DNA of 13,904 nt from the NCBI GenBank assembly GCA_002403895.1, contig DHIQ01000041.1:5557-19460 (forward strand), written 5' to 3'. Position 1 is the first letter of the stretch; each line of letters starts with the position of its first letter. Source of the stretch: Candidatus Neomicrothrix sp. UBA4742 (GTDB lineage: Bacteria; Actinomycetota; Acidimicrobiia; Acidimicrobiales; Acidimicrobilacustridaceae). Made by a program: the position numbers and the translations under genes. The notes below the pieces were generated by a model. That model had not been told where the DNA came from. It did not search any database and saw only the letters and a list, made by a program, of their open reading frames with translations. Of this stretch, positions 1 through 6,648 are shown in pieces.

Positions 1-1943
1 ACGCGGCCGAATCCGACGCGGCCGCCACCCCGGCGGCCCCCGCGGCCCCCGCGGCCCATCTCGAGGCCCCAGCCGAGGCCGAGCCGGAGCCGGAGCCCGA
101 ACCCGACCGGAGGCCGTTGCGGGTGGCCAACTGCAGCGGCTTCTACGGAGATCGTCTGTCGGCGGCGCGGGAGATGGTGGAGGGCGGCCCCATCGACGTC
201 CTCACCGGCGACTGGCTGGCCGAGCTGACCATGATGATCCTGGCCAAGGGCAAGCTCAAGGACCCGGATCTCGGCTTCGCCACCACGTTCTTGACCCAGA
301 TGGAACAGGTGTTGGGCACCTGCCTGGCCGAGGGCATCGTGGTGGTGTCGAACGCCGGGGGCCTGAACCCGGCCGGGTGCGCCGACGCGCTGCACACCTT
401 GGCCGCCCGCCTCGGGCTGACCCCGAGCATCGCCTATGTCGAGGGGGACGACCTGATGCCCCGGCTGGGCGAGCTGGCCGCCGCCGGCATCGATCTGGCC
501 AACCTGGACACGGGTGAACGCCTCGGAGATCTGGGGGTGCAGCCCCTCACGGCCAACGCCTACCTGGGCGCGTTCGGCATCGCCGCCGCCCTCGACCGCG
601 GCGCCGATGTCGTCATCACCGGCCGCGTGACCGACGCCGCGGTGGTGCTGGGCCCTGCCGCGTCGTACTTCGGGTGGGGACGCACCGACTGGGACCGCCT
701 GGCCGGTGGAGTCGTGGCTGGTCACCTCATCGAGTGCGGCGCGCAGTGCACCGGGGGCAACTACGCCTTCTTCGAAGAGGTCCCCCGCCTCGAACAACCC
801 GGCTTCCCCATCGCCGAGATCCACCAGGACGGATCGTTCGTGGTGGCCAAGCATCCCGGGACCGGCGGTCTGGTGTCGACCGGCACCGTGACCGCCCAAT
901 TGCTGTACGAGATCCAGGGCCTCGGCTACGCCAATCCCGACGTGGTGGTGGCCTTCGATTCGATCCAGGTGGACGCCCTGGGCGCAGACCGCGTCCGGGT
1001 GTCGGGAGTGAAGGGCCTGCCCGCTCCGGACGCCACCAAGGTGGCGATCAACTACCTGGGCGGCTTTCGCAACTCGATGACGTTCGTACTCACCGGGCTC
1101 GACATCGAGGCCAAGGCCGATCTGGCCGAACGGACGCTATGGTTTCTCATCCCCGGCGGCCGGGACGCGTTCCAGGCGGTGGATGTGCGGTTGCGCCGGG
1201 GCGACCGGGCGAACCCGTCAACCAACGAAGAAGCGCTGGCCGAGTTGCGCATCACCGTGATGGACCCCGACCGCGACAAGGTGGGCCGGGCGTTTTCCAA
1301 CACGGTCATCGAGATGGTGCTGGCCAACTATCCGGGGCTGTTCACCACCTCGCCTCCGGGGGACGGATCCAGTTTCGGCGTCTACTGGCCGGCGCTGGTG
1401 CCCGACACGTTCCCGACCCACGAGATGGTCCTCGACGGCGAGCGCCTGGCCATCGAGCCCGTACCCAACGACGAGCGCGGCGGCGAAGACGTCAGCCACG
1501 ACTGGCCGGACGGGCTTCGCTCGTTGCTCGATGCCCCGGACCCGCCCGGCAGCGACCGGGTGCCACTGGCCCTCGGCCGGCTGTTCGGTGCCCGCTCCGG
1601 CGACAAGGGCGGCAACGCCAACATCGGTATCTGGGCCCGCAGCGACGACGCCTTCGTCTGGCTGCACCGGTTCCTGACCGTCGAGCGGATCCGCCAGCTC
1701 ATGCCCACCGAGACCGAGGGGCTGGAGGTTCTGCGCTACGAGCTTCCGAACCTGCGGGCCCTCAACATCATCATCGTGGGCTTGTTGGGCCGCGGGGTGG
1801 CGGCGTCGACCCGGACCGATCCCCAGGCCAAGGGCCTGGGCGAGTACCTGCGGGCCAAGGTGGTCGACATCCCCAGCCATCTACTGTCCGGGCTTGAGAC
1901 CCTGGCTCCGCCGCTACCCGGGCTGCCCCCACCGCCGGCCTGA
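1..1943 (+). CDS. AtuA-family (DUF1446) protein, 5' partial, with Ala/Pro/Glu-rich N-terminal linker
   Basis: The frame is open from the left edge. Codons from position 3 give an Ala/Pro-rich stretch, an alternating Glu-Pro run, then at about 117 the start of a recognisable AtuA domain (ANCSGFYGDRLSAAREMVEGG). The AtuA core spans roughly 450 residues and includes GGLNPAGCADAL and GRVTDAAVVLGPAASYFGW. A smaller C-terminal domain (about residues 485-590 counted from 117) carries SGDKGGNANIGIWAR, the AtuA-like ferredoxin-fold module. AtuA belongs to the acyclic terpene utilisation cluster (citronellol/geraniol breakdown); its reaction is not settled. A start inside the window is possible: GGAGG at 109-113 precedes TTG at 117 and GTG at 123 (9 nt spacing), and many relatives begin near here. 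The linker-like, stop-free upstream frame favours a longer or fused protein. The acyl-CoA dehydrogenase 59 nt downstream supports a role in acyl-CoA catabolism. The family is secure; the 5' end is not. Confidence 0.85.
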   Translation, partial: AAESDAAATPAAPAAPAAHLEAPAEAEPEPEPEPDRRPLRVANCSGFYGDRLSAAREMVEGGPIDVLTGDWLAELTMMILAKGKLKDPDLGFATTFLTQMEQVLGTCLAEGIVVVSNAGGLNPAGCADALHTLAARLGLTPSIAYVEGDDLMPRLGELAAAGIDLANLDTGERLGDLGVQPLTANAYLGAFGIAAALDRGADVVITGRVTDAAVVLGPAASYFGWGRTDWDRLAGGVVAGHLIECGAQCTGGNYAFFEEVPRLEQPGFPIAEIHQDGSFVVAKHPGTGGLVSTGTVTAQLLYEIQGLGYANPDVVVAFDSIQVDALGADRVRVSGVKGLPAPDATKVAINYLGGFRNSMTFVLTGLDIEAKADLAERTLWFLIPGGRDAFQAVDVRLRRGDRANPSTNEEALAELRITVMDPDRDKVGRAFSNTVIEMVLANYPGLFTTSPPGDGSSFGVYWPALVPDTFPTHEMVLDGERLAIEPVPNDERGGEDVSHDWPDGLRSLLDAPDPPGSDRVPLALGRLFGARSGDKGGNANIGIWARSDDAFVWLHRFLTVERIRQLMPTETEGLEVLRYELPNLRALNIIIVGLLGRGVAASTRTDPQAKGLGEYLRAKVVDIPSHLLSGLETLAPPLPGLPPPPA

Positions 1944-2002
1944 TCCGCTCCATCCTCATCCAATCCCTCCCCTGCTTCTCCAGCCTGACCAGCGAGGTCG
2001 CC

Positions 2003-3151
2003 ATGCAGTTCACCGCCGAGCACGACCTGTTCCGCAAGACCGTCCGCGAGGTCGTGGAACGCGAGATCAACCCGTACGTCGAGGAGTGGGAATCGGCGGG
2101 TATCTTCCCGGCCCACGACCTGTTCCCCAAGCTGGCCGAGGTGGGGTTGCTCGGGTTGGAGTACGACCCGGCCTACGGCGGCCAAGGTGCCGATCACAGC
2201 TTCACCGTGATCTACGGCGAGGAGGTGGGCCGGGCCGGGTGCGGTGGCGTTCCCATGGCCATCAGCGTGCAGACCGACATGGCCACCCCTTCGCTCCACC
2301 GCTTCGGCACCCCTGAGCTCAAGGAGCGGTACCTGGCGCCGGCCATCCGGGGAGAGATGGTGGCCGCGATTGCGGTGACCGAGCCCGACGCCGGGAGCGA
2401 CGTGGCCGCCATCCGCACCCGGGCCGAACGTGACGGCGACGAGTGGATCATCAACGGCACCAAGCTCTACATCACCAACGGCACCCAGGCCGACTGGCTG
2501 TGCCTGCTGGCCCGCACCTCCGCTGAAGGCGGCTACCGGGGCATGAGCCAGATCGTGGTGCCCACCGACTCACCCGGCTTCTCGGTCAGCCGCAAGCTCG
2601 ACAAGTTGGGCAATCGCTCGAGTGACACCGCCGAGCTTTCGTTCGTGGACATGCGGGTGCCGGTGGCCAACACCATCGGGGAGATCGGACGGGGCTTCCA
2701 GCAGCAGATGGCCCAGTTCCAGAACGAGCGCATGATCGCCGCCTACATGTCGGTGGGCGGGATGCAGGCCGCGGTTGAGCGCACCATCGACTACGTCAAG
2801 CAGCGCCAGGTGTTCGGCAAGCCCCTGGCCGACAACCAGCACGTACAGTTCACCCTGGCCGAGCTGATTGCCGAGATCGACGTGGCCCGGGCCTACAACC
2901 GCACGTGCGCCGAGGCCTACCTGGCCGGCCAGGACACCACCCGCTACGCCACCATTGCCAAGCTCATGACCGGTCGGCTGAACCGCAAGGTGGCCGACAC
3001 CTGCCTCCAGTTCCACGGCGGGGTCGGGTACATGGAGGAGACGTGGACGGCCCGCTACTTCCGCGACTCCCGCCTGCTCTCGATCGGTGGTGGCGCCGAC
3101 GAGGTCATGTTGCGGGTGCTGGCCCAGCTCGAGGGCATCGGCGGTTCGTGA
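2003..3151 (+). CDS. Acyl-CoA dehydrogenase, long-chain/isovaleryl/citronellyl-CoA type
   Basis: FAD-dependent alpha,beta-desaturation of an acyl-CoA thioester in the cytoplasm, passing electrons to electron-transfer flavoprotein. The 382 residues match the family's normal length. Seen: the N-terminal helical domain, the first family signature around residues 125-135 (VTEPDAGSD), the middle beta domain, NYVK-like helix residues DYVKQRQVFGKPL at 263-275, and the C-terminal signature FHGGVGYMEE at 337-346. At the position of the MCAD/SCAD catalytic Glu the sequence is IGGGADE (Gly363). A Glu in the NER motif (Glu242) lies where LCAD and isovaleryl-CoA dehydrogenase hold their base. That arrangement is known for long or branched substrates and fits the adjacent AtuA gene (compare AtuD, citronellyl-CoA dehydrogenase). 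The ATG at 2003 has GAGG at 1994-1997. It is probably co-transcribed with the AtuA gene. The exact substrate cannot be fixed from sequence. Confidence 0.93.
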   Translation: MQFTAEHDLFRKTVREVVEREINPYVEEWESAGIFPAHDLFPKLAEVGLLGLEYDPAYGGQGADHSFTVIYGEEVGRAGCGGVPMAISVQTDMATPSLHRFGTPELKERYLAPAIRGEMVAAIAVTEPDAGSDVAAIRTRAERDGDEWIINGTKLYITNGTQADWLCLLARTSAEGGYRGMSQIVVPTDSPGFSVSRKLDKLGNRSSDTAELSFVDMRVPVANTIGEIGRGFQQQMAQFQNERMIAAYMSVGGMQAAVERTIDYVKQRQVFGKPLADNQHVQFTLAELIAEIDVARAYNRTCAEAYLAGQDTTRYATIAKLMTGRLNRKVADTCLQFHGGVGYMEETWTARYFRDSRLLSIGGGADEVMLRVLAQLEGIGGS

Positions 3152-3178
3152 CCACCACGACCTCCATTTTCCGGTTCT

Positions 3179-3218
3179 CCGCGCACTTTTCAGCCACATC
3201 TAGCCAAAACGTGCGCGG
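3179..3218. terminator. Stem-loop between convergent genes, possible bidirectional terminator
   Basis: Perfect 8-bp arms CCGCGCAC (3179-3186) and GTGCGCGG (3211-3218). After a single unpaired C (3210) the stem continues with four T:A pairs (3187-3190 with 3206-3209), leaving a loop of about 15 nt. It lies 28 nt past the acyl-CoA dehydrogenase stop and about 40 nt before the stop of the convergent minus-strand gene. There is no clear T run on either side, so this is a hairpin-type actinobacterial terminator at best. Confidence 0.5.
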
Positions 3219-3259
3219 GTAGCAGAAGGGGCCGTGAGGTAGAGCCAGGGGGCGTGACG

Positions 3260-3751
3260 TCAAGCCCGCTTGACCACCCAATGGCGGCGCCCGGTGGCGG
3301 CCTCGGCCTGGGCGACCCAGCACTCGACGTCGCGCCGGCTGAGCCCTCGCTTGTAGCACTGCTCGGTCCCGTCCGGCGTCAGGCGCCACAGCTCGTGGTC
3401 GAGGTCGGGTGGCTCGGCGAGCTGGGCGAACCGATCAGGGTCCTCAACGCGCAAGAGGCGCATCTCGTAAGCCTCAACCCCGAGATGGCGCAGGGCGTGG
3501 GGGACGTCGGCCTCGTCCAGGCGGACCAGAAGTTCCTCGCTGAGTTGGTGGAACTGGAGGCCCATCACCATCCCGCACGACCACTGCAGGTCCCAGTAGA
3601 GCCGGGGGTCGGCGTCGCTGGGGTCGGTCATGGCCGTGGGCTCCCCCACCGCTTGGTAGAGGCTCAACTCACTGGTGCGAACCCGGCAGAGCGGCTCTTC
3701 CAGGAGGCGACTGCGGGGGAAGTTCCGCAGCCTGATCAGGCCGTCACGCAT
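3260..3751 (-). CDS. Hypothetical protein, 163 residues, family not recognised
   Basis: I do not recognise this protein. It is soluble-looking, with no signal peptide or membrane span, and is rich in Leu, Arg, Glu and Trp. A basic N-terminal part (residues 1-30) is followed by a compact, mixed-charge region (WDLQWSCGMVMGLQFHQLSEEL at about 53-74 and LDHELWRLTPDGTEQCYKRG at about 117-136) and a basic C-terminus. It has four cysteines in the compact region plus one near the N-terminus, without a CxxC pair. The ATG at 3751 has no Shine-Dalgarno but has TAGGGT 7 nt upstream, fitting a leaderless start. An alternative start is Met41 (ATG at 3631), with GGGAG about 9 nt upstream. The gene is convergent with the dehydrogenase gene and lies downstream of the AMP nucleosidase gene on the same strand, separated from it by an inverted repeat. 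The opposite strand is also open over much of this region, so coding here is likely but not certain. Confidence 0.6.
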   Translation of the reverse strand: MRDGLIRLRNFPRSRLLEEPLCRVRTSELSLYQAVGEPTAMTDPSDADPRLYWDLQWSCGMVMGLQFHQLSEELLVRLDEADVPHALRHLGVEAYEMRLLRVEDPDRFAQLAEPPDLDHELWRLTPDGTEQCYKRGLSRRDVECWVAQAEAATGRRHWVVKRA

Positions 3752-3758
3752 GACGCAT

Positions 3759-3764
3759 ACCCTA
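3759..3764 (-). promoter_or_regulatory. Candidate -10 box for leaderless transcript of the 163-codon gene
   Basis: TAGGGT read on the minus strand matches TANNNT and ends 7 nt before the ATG at 3751, so transcription would begin at or next to the start codon. No good -35 hexamer is visible. Confidence 0.45.
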
Positions 3765-3792
3765 GGAGCCGCAGCGAGCGCTCAGGGCAGAA

Positions 3793-3846
3793 GGGTCGTT
3801 CCTGCAGTTCGCGCTCTGTGGTGGGGCTGGATGCAGGAACGATCCC
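3793..3846. repeat. Long-loop inverted repeat between AMP nucleosidase gene and 163-codon gene
   Basis: TCGTTCCTGCA (3796-3806) is the exact reverse complement of TGCAGGAACGA (3832-3842), separated by 25 nt. The arms extend by three more G:C pairs (3793-3795 with 3844-3846) past one unpaired T at 3843, giving 14 pairs. It begins 29 nt past the AMP nucleosidase stop on the minus strand. The long loop and lack of a T run make a classic terminator uncertain; a protein-binding site or structured 3' end is possible. Confidence 0.55.
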
Positions 3847-3875
3847 GACCGGTCGGTCACACCGCCCTCCGATCC

Positions 3876-5060
3876 TCAGTTAGGTTCGACGTCCGTCGGC
3901 GTGCCGAACAAGGGCTCGTCGGTGCTGCGAATGTCGGCCGCCGGCACGCCACGGGGATGGTCACGGCGAACCCGGTCGATGGCATCAAGAGCGATGGCCA
4001 AATGCTCACGGCGCGAGGCCTCATAGAATGCCGCCGCCGCGCCCGACAGTTTCGGCGCGCCGTGGAGCGGCTTGTCGGACACACAGAGCAGGGTGGCGTT
4101 CGGCATGCGGTAGCGGAAGCCATTGGCGGCGATGGTGGCCGATTCCATGTCAACGGCCACGCTGCGGGAAGCCCGGATGGCGGCCAGCGCGGGGGCCTGG
4201 TTGAACTCCCAGTTGCGGTTGTCCGTCGTGTACACGGTGCCGAGCCGGAACCGCGTGTCGCGCTCGGCCAGGGCATCGAGCAGGAAGCGGTTCAGATAGT
4301 GGTTGGGTGTGACCGGCACGCTGGTGGGCAAGACGTCGTCGAGCACGTGATCGCCCCGCAAATAGGCCGTGGCGAGGACGAAGTCCCCCACGTCCTGGTG
4401 GTTCCGGAGGCCACCGCAATGACCGATCATGATCAGAGCGTCGGGCCTCAACACGCCGATGTGGTCGGTGATGGTCTTGGCGTTGGACGGCCCCACGCCG
4501 ATGTTGACGATGCTGACCCCCGTGTTGCCAGGGGCCCGGTGGTGCCAGGCCGGCATCTGCACCGGGCTCTCGGGTCCCTCCGCGTCAGCGAAGCGGTCAC
4601 GGAACGCCTCGACGTGCATGGCGTAGTTGGTGAACAGGACGTAGCGCTGGAAGGACTCGGGGGCGGTGCCGGTGTAGTGGGCCAGGCGATCGAGCGACAG
4701 CGCCACCCGCTCCGGCCCGAACAGGAACAACTTCTTGGTGCGGACGTCCCAGTCGCTCTCGTCCACCGCGGCCGAGAGGGCCACATCCGCCAGATCGACG
4801 GCAGGACGGGAGCGCCGCACCCCGACGGTGGCCCCCCGTCGCAACAGCGCGCCGAGCTCACGCTCGAGGTACCACCGGATCGGCTGGACGCTGGCGAACT
4901 CCCCGGTGATGCGCGGATTGTGGGCCGACCAGGGGCGGATGACCTCCACCTCGGCGTAGGACCCTGCGTCGGCCACCTCACCAAGGGCCACGAGGAGTCG
5001 TTGCACCGCGGCGTCGATGCCCTCGACCGGGTCGATGGTGGTGCCGTCCTCGACAACCAT
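3876..5060 (-). CDS. amn: AMP nucleosidase
   Basis: Hydrolyses AMP to adenine and ribose 5-phosphate in the cytoplasm, a purine salvage and adenylate-balancing reaction. The 394 residues have the two-part Amn layout. An N-terminal AMP-nucleosidase domain (about 5-155, with PRITGEFASVQPIRWYLERE around 49-68) precedes a C-terminal nucleoside-phosphorylase-like catalytic domain (about 180-345) with NIGVGPSNAKTITDHIG at 186-202, MIGHCGG at 211-217, VDMES at 303-307 and the SDKPLHG segment at 328-334. It is shorter than the roughly 480-residue E. coli enzyme but retains all recognisable blocks. The ATG at 5060 is chosen because its A overlaps the stop of the upstream phosphatase gene (TGATG) and because homology begins just inside. 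A longer reading to 5411 runs antiphase through the phosphatase gene and is rejected. It is probably translated by coupling with the phosphatase. Confidence 0.92.
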   Translation of the reverse strand: MVVEDGTTIDPVEGIDAAVQRLLVALGEVADAGSYAEVEVIRPWSAHNPRITGEFASVQPIRWYLERELGALLRRGATVGVRRSRPAVDLADVALSAAVDESDWDVRTKKLFLFGPERVALSLDRLAHYTGTAPESFQRYVLFTNYAMHVEAFRDRFADAEGPESPVQMPAWHHRAPGNTGVSIVNIGVGPSNAKTITDHIGVLRPDALIMIGHCGGLRNHQDVGDFVLATAYLRGDHVLDDVLPTSVPVTPNHYLNRFLLDALAERDTRFRLGTVYTTDNRNWEFNQAPALAAIRASRSVAVDMESATIAANGFRYRMPNATLLCVSDKPLHGAPKLSGAAAAFYEASRREHLAIALDAIDRVRRDHPRGVPAADIRSTDEPLFGTPTDVEPN

Positions 5061-5734
5061 CAGTCGCCCGCCGCGGCGTCGAGGTGCGCGGTCTCGTTGA
5101 AGCGGCGGAGGATCCATCGCTCGGGGGTGATGACAAGACCGGAGATCGAAGCGTTGTCGGCTACGAAGGCAAAGTGCTGGGAGCCGGTGGCTTGGGCCAG
5201 GAGGGCGCCAATGGTGCCGCCGTGGGCCACCACCACGACCAACTGGTCGGGGTGAGCGGTCGCCACCCGCTCCAGGCCGACTCGAACCCGGGCGGTGAAC
5301 GCCGCGTCCTTCTCCGCGCCCGGGATGACCTCCCAGCTTTGCTCGGTCATCATGCGGAGGGCCAGTGGGTCCCGCTCGACGACCTTCTGGCGGAAGAGGC
5401 CGTTCTCCCACTCCCCCAGATGCACCTCCCGGAGATCGGCCTCGACTCGCGGCTCGATGCCCAGGCGGGCGGCCAGGGGGGCCGCCGTCTCGGCGGTGCG
5501 CCGCAAGGTGGTGACGTAGATGGCGTCGATGGGTTCGTGCGCCAACCGTTCACCGAGCCGCTCGGCCTGCATCCGTCCCTCGGGCGACAGAGCCGGATCT
5601 CCGTGGCCATCCACGAGGGGGTGGTCCCGGCCCTCGACGACGGGCTCGGACTCGCCATGACGGACCAGGAGGATCTCCGTGGCACCGGGCGGTCGCTCGA
5701 AGCGGATCTGGGGGAAGACCTTGGGCTCAGGCAT
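5060..5734 (-). CDS. Histidine phosphatase superfamily (phosphoglycerate mutase-like) protein
   Basis: Phosphohydrolase of the branch-1 histidine phosphatase superfamily; substrate not predictable from sequence. The 224 residues contain LLVRHGESE with the phosphoacceptor His26, the conserved Arg in TTLRRTAETAAPL (78-79), the acid-region Glu103 in LREVHLGEWE, and the second catalytic His in VVAHGGT (His171). ATG at 5734 is preferred over an upstream TTG at 5764 because the family-like region begins soon after it and TACGCT lies 8 nt upstream as a leaderless -10; no Shine-Dalgarno is visible. The stop overlaps the amn start (TGATG), so the two are one translational unit. Pairing with an enzyme that releases ribose 5-phosphate suggests action on a nucleotide or sugar phosphate, but this is inference. 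Confidence 0.88.
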   Translation of the reverse strand: MPEPKVFPQIRFERPPGATEILLVRHGESEPVVEGRDHPLVDGHGDPALSPEGRMQAERLGERLAHEPIDAIYVTTLRRTAETAAPLAARLGIEPRVEADLREVHLGEWENGLFRQKVVERDPLALRMMTEQSWEVIPGAEKDAAFTARVRVGLERVATAHPDQLVVVVAHGGTIGALLAQATGSQHFAFVADNASISGLVITPERWILRRFNETAHLDAAAGD

Positions 5735-5742
5735 GACCGCCG

Positions 5743-5748
5743 AGCGTA
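5743..5748 (-). promoter_or_regulatory. Candidate -10 box for leaderless phosphatase-amn transcript
   Basis: TACGCT on the minus strand (TANNNT) lies 8 nt before the ATG at 5734. It sits in the 55-nt gap after the upstream membrane-protein gene. No convincing -35 is seen. Confidence 0.4.
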
Positions 5749-5789
5749 GAGCGTGACCGATCAACGGCGACGAGGACCGCCCGTCACCC

Positions 5790-6470
5790 TCAGCTGGAGC
5801 CGAGGTGCGGCTCGGGGGCCGGGGCCCGGAGCATCATCGTGATGCTGAGAGCCGCCACCCAGATGACCCACACGATCGGGCCGAGGCCGAAGGCGTAGCC
5901 GGCCGCGTTCCACCCGGTCCGACTAGGCAGGCCGGCGATCTCGACCAGGCTGACGGCGATCACGATGGCGCCGAGCGCAACAAGCCAGCGGGGCACGATG
6001 CCCGTGCGCCAGATGACGACGCACGGCGCCAGCACCGACACCAGGGCCACGGTGGCGGTCACGGCGTACAGCGACAGGTTCTGCGCGTCGAACGCGAGCC
6101 GAACCAGCGTGGGGTCGATCTGGTCGGCGCCCCGCCACACGACCACGTTCAACGGCACACCTGCGGCGCCGATCAGGACGAACAGCGAGATCCAGGAGCC
6201 AACGGTGACCGTGGCGAGCGGCGCACCCTCGCCCTCGACCCCGGAGAGCATCGCTCGCAGATACCCCAAGAACCACAAGAACAGGGCCAGCCCGACGAGG
6301 GTGAGCGCCATCCCGGCGAGGAGGCCGCTGCGATGGGCATGGAGGTGAGCGACGACCTTGTCGATCGAATCGTCGGGCTTGAGGGGCGCGCCACCGATGA
6401 ACGCCCCGACGAGATACACCACCGCTCCGGCCACCCCGGCACCGGCTCCCGCCCGCGACCATCCGCTCAT
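5790..6470 (-). CDS. Six-helix integral membrane protein of unknown function
   Basis: Not recognised at family level. The 226 residues hold six likely membrane spans, at about 10-28, 49-71, 88-112, 131-154, 162-181 and 189-213, with a hydrophilic segment (about 29-48, KPDDSIDKVVAHLHAHRSG) after the first and a short polar C-terminus. It resembles small actinobacterial polytopic proteins of the DUF4386-like sort, but I cannot confirm this. ATG at 6470 is chosen because the minus strand has a strong Shine-Dalgarno (GGGGAGGG, spacing 6). The longer reading to 6539 would start inside the promoter region and adds a non-membrane leader. A promoter-like pair is visible about 40-70 nt upstream. The phosphatase gene follows after 55 nt and has its own candidate -10, so co-transcription is possible but not required. 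Confidence 0.8.
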   Translation of the reverse strand: MSGWSRAGAGAGVAGAVVYLVGAFIGGAPLKPDDSIDKVVAHLHAHRSGLLAGMALTLVGLALFLWFLGYLRAMLSGVEGEGAPLATVTVGSWISLFVLIGAAGVPLNVVVWRGADQIDPTLVRLAFDAQNLSLYAVTATVALVSVLAPCVVIWRTGIVPRWLVALGAIVIAVSLVEIAGLPSRTGWNAAGYAFGLGPIVWVIWVAALSITMMLRAPAPEPHLGSS

Positions 6471-6510
6471 GGCGTTCCCTCCCCTGCAGATCGCACCAGT
6501 TACTCCATGC

Positions 6511-6539
6511 AGAGTGGACTGACAGGCATTCGGAGTCAA
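6511..6539 (-). promoter_or_regulatory. Candidate promoter of the six-helix membrane protein gene
   Basis: On the minus strand TTGACT (6539-6534) is followed, after exactly 17 nt, by CACTCT (6516-6511). The -35 is close to consensus and the -10 is poor (A at position 2 and T at position 6 only). Transcription would start about 35 nt before the ATG at 6470, leaving room for the visible Shine-Dalgarno. Confidence 0.4.
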
Positions 6540-6648
6540 GGATCACCGCACGGCTCCGACCTCCGGGCATGGGTGACCACGATTCCCTGCCGGCTGGCGC
6601 TGGCGGAGCTACCGTGGGCAGACCCCAGTTCGTAGGGAGAAGGGTGCG

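Noticed and set aside
1944..2002. Pyrimidine-rich gap between the AtuA and dehydrogenase genes
   Set aside because: No hairpin or promoter-like pair seen; it holds only the GAGG ribosome site at 1994-1997.
3255..3274. TGACGTCA palindrome and GTCAAG-CCCG-CTTGAC mini-hairpin over the stop of the 163-codon gene
   Set aside because: Six- to eight-base symmetry that includes coding bases; too short to separate from chance without conservation data.
3675..5255. Long plus-strand open frame opposite amn (526 codons)
   Set aside because: G+C-rich codon bias leaves the antisense frame open; the product has no recognisable domain and the minus strand encodes a full AMP nucleosidase.
5061..5411. N-terminal extension of AMP nucleosidase to 5411
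   Set aside because: Overlaps the histidine phosphatase catalytic region in another frame; low-complexity Arg/Gly/Pro sequence without family similarity.
6503..6535. Imperfect inverted repeat CTCC-ATGC / GCAT-TC-GGAG in the promoter region of the six-helix gene
   Set aside because: Only eight pairs with a two-base bulge; overlaps the candidate promoter but is too weak to call an operator.
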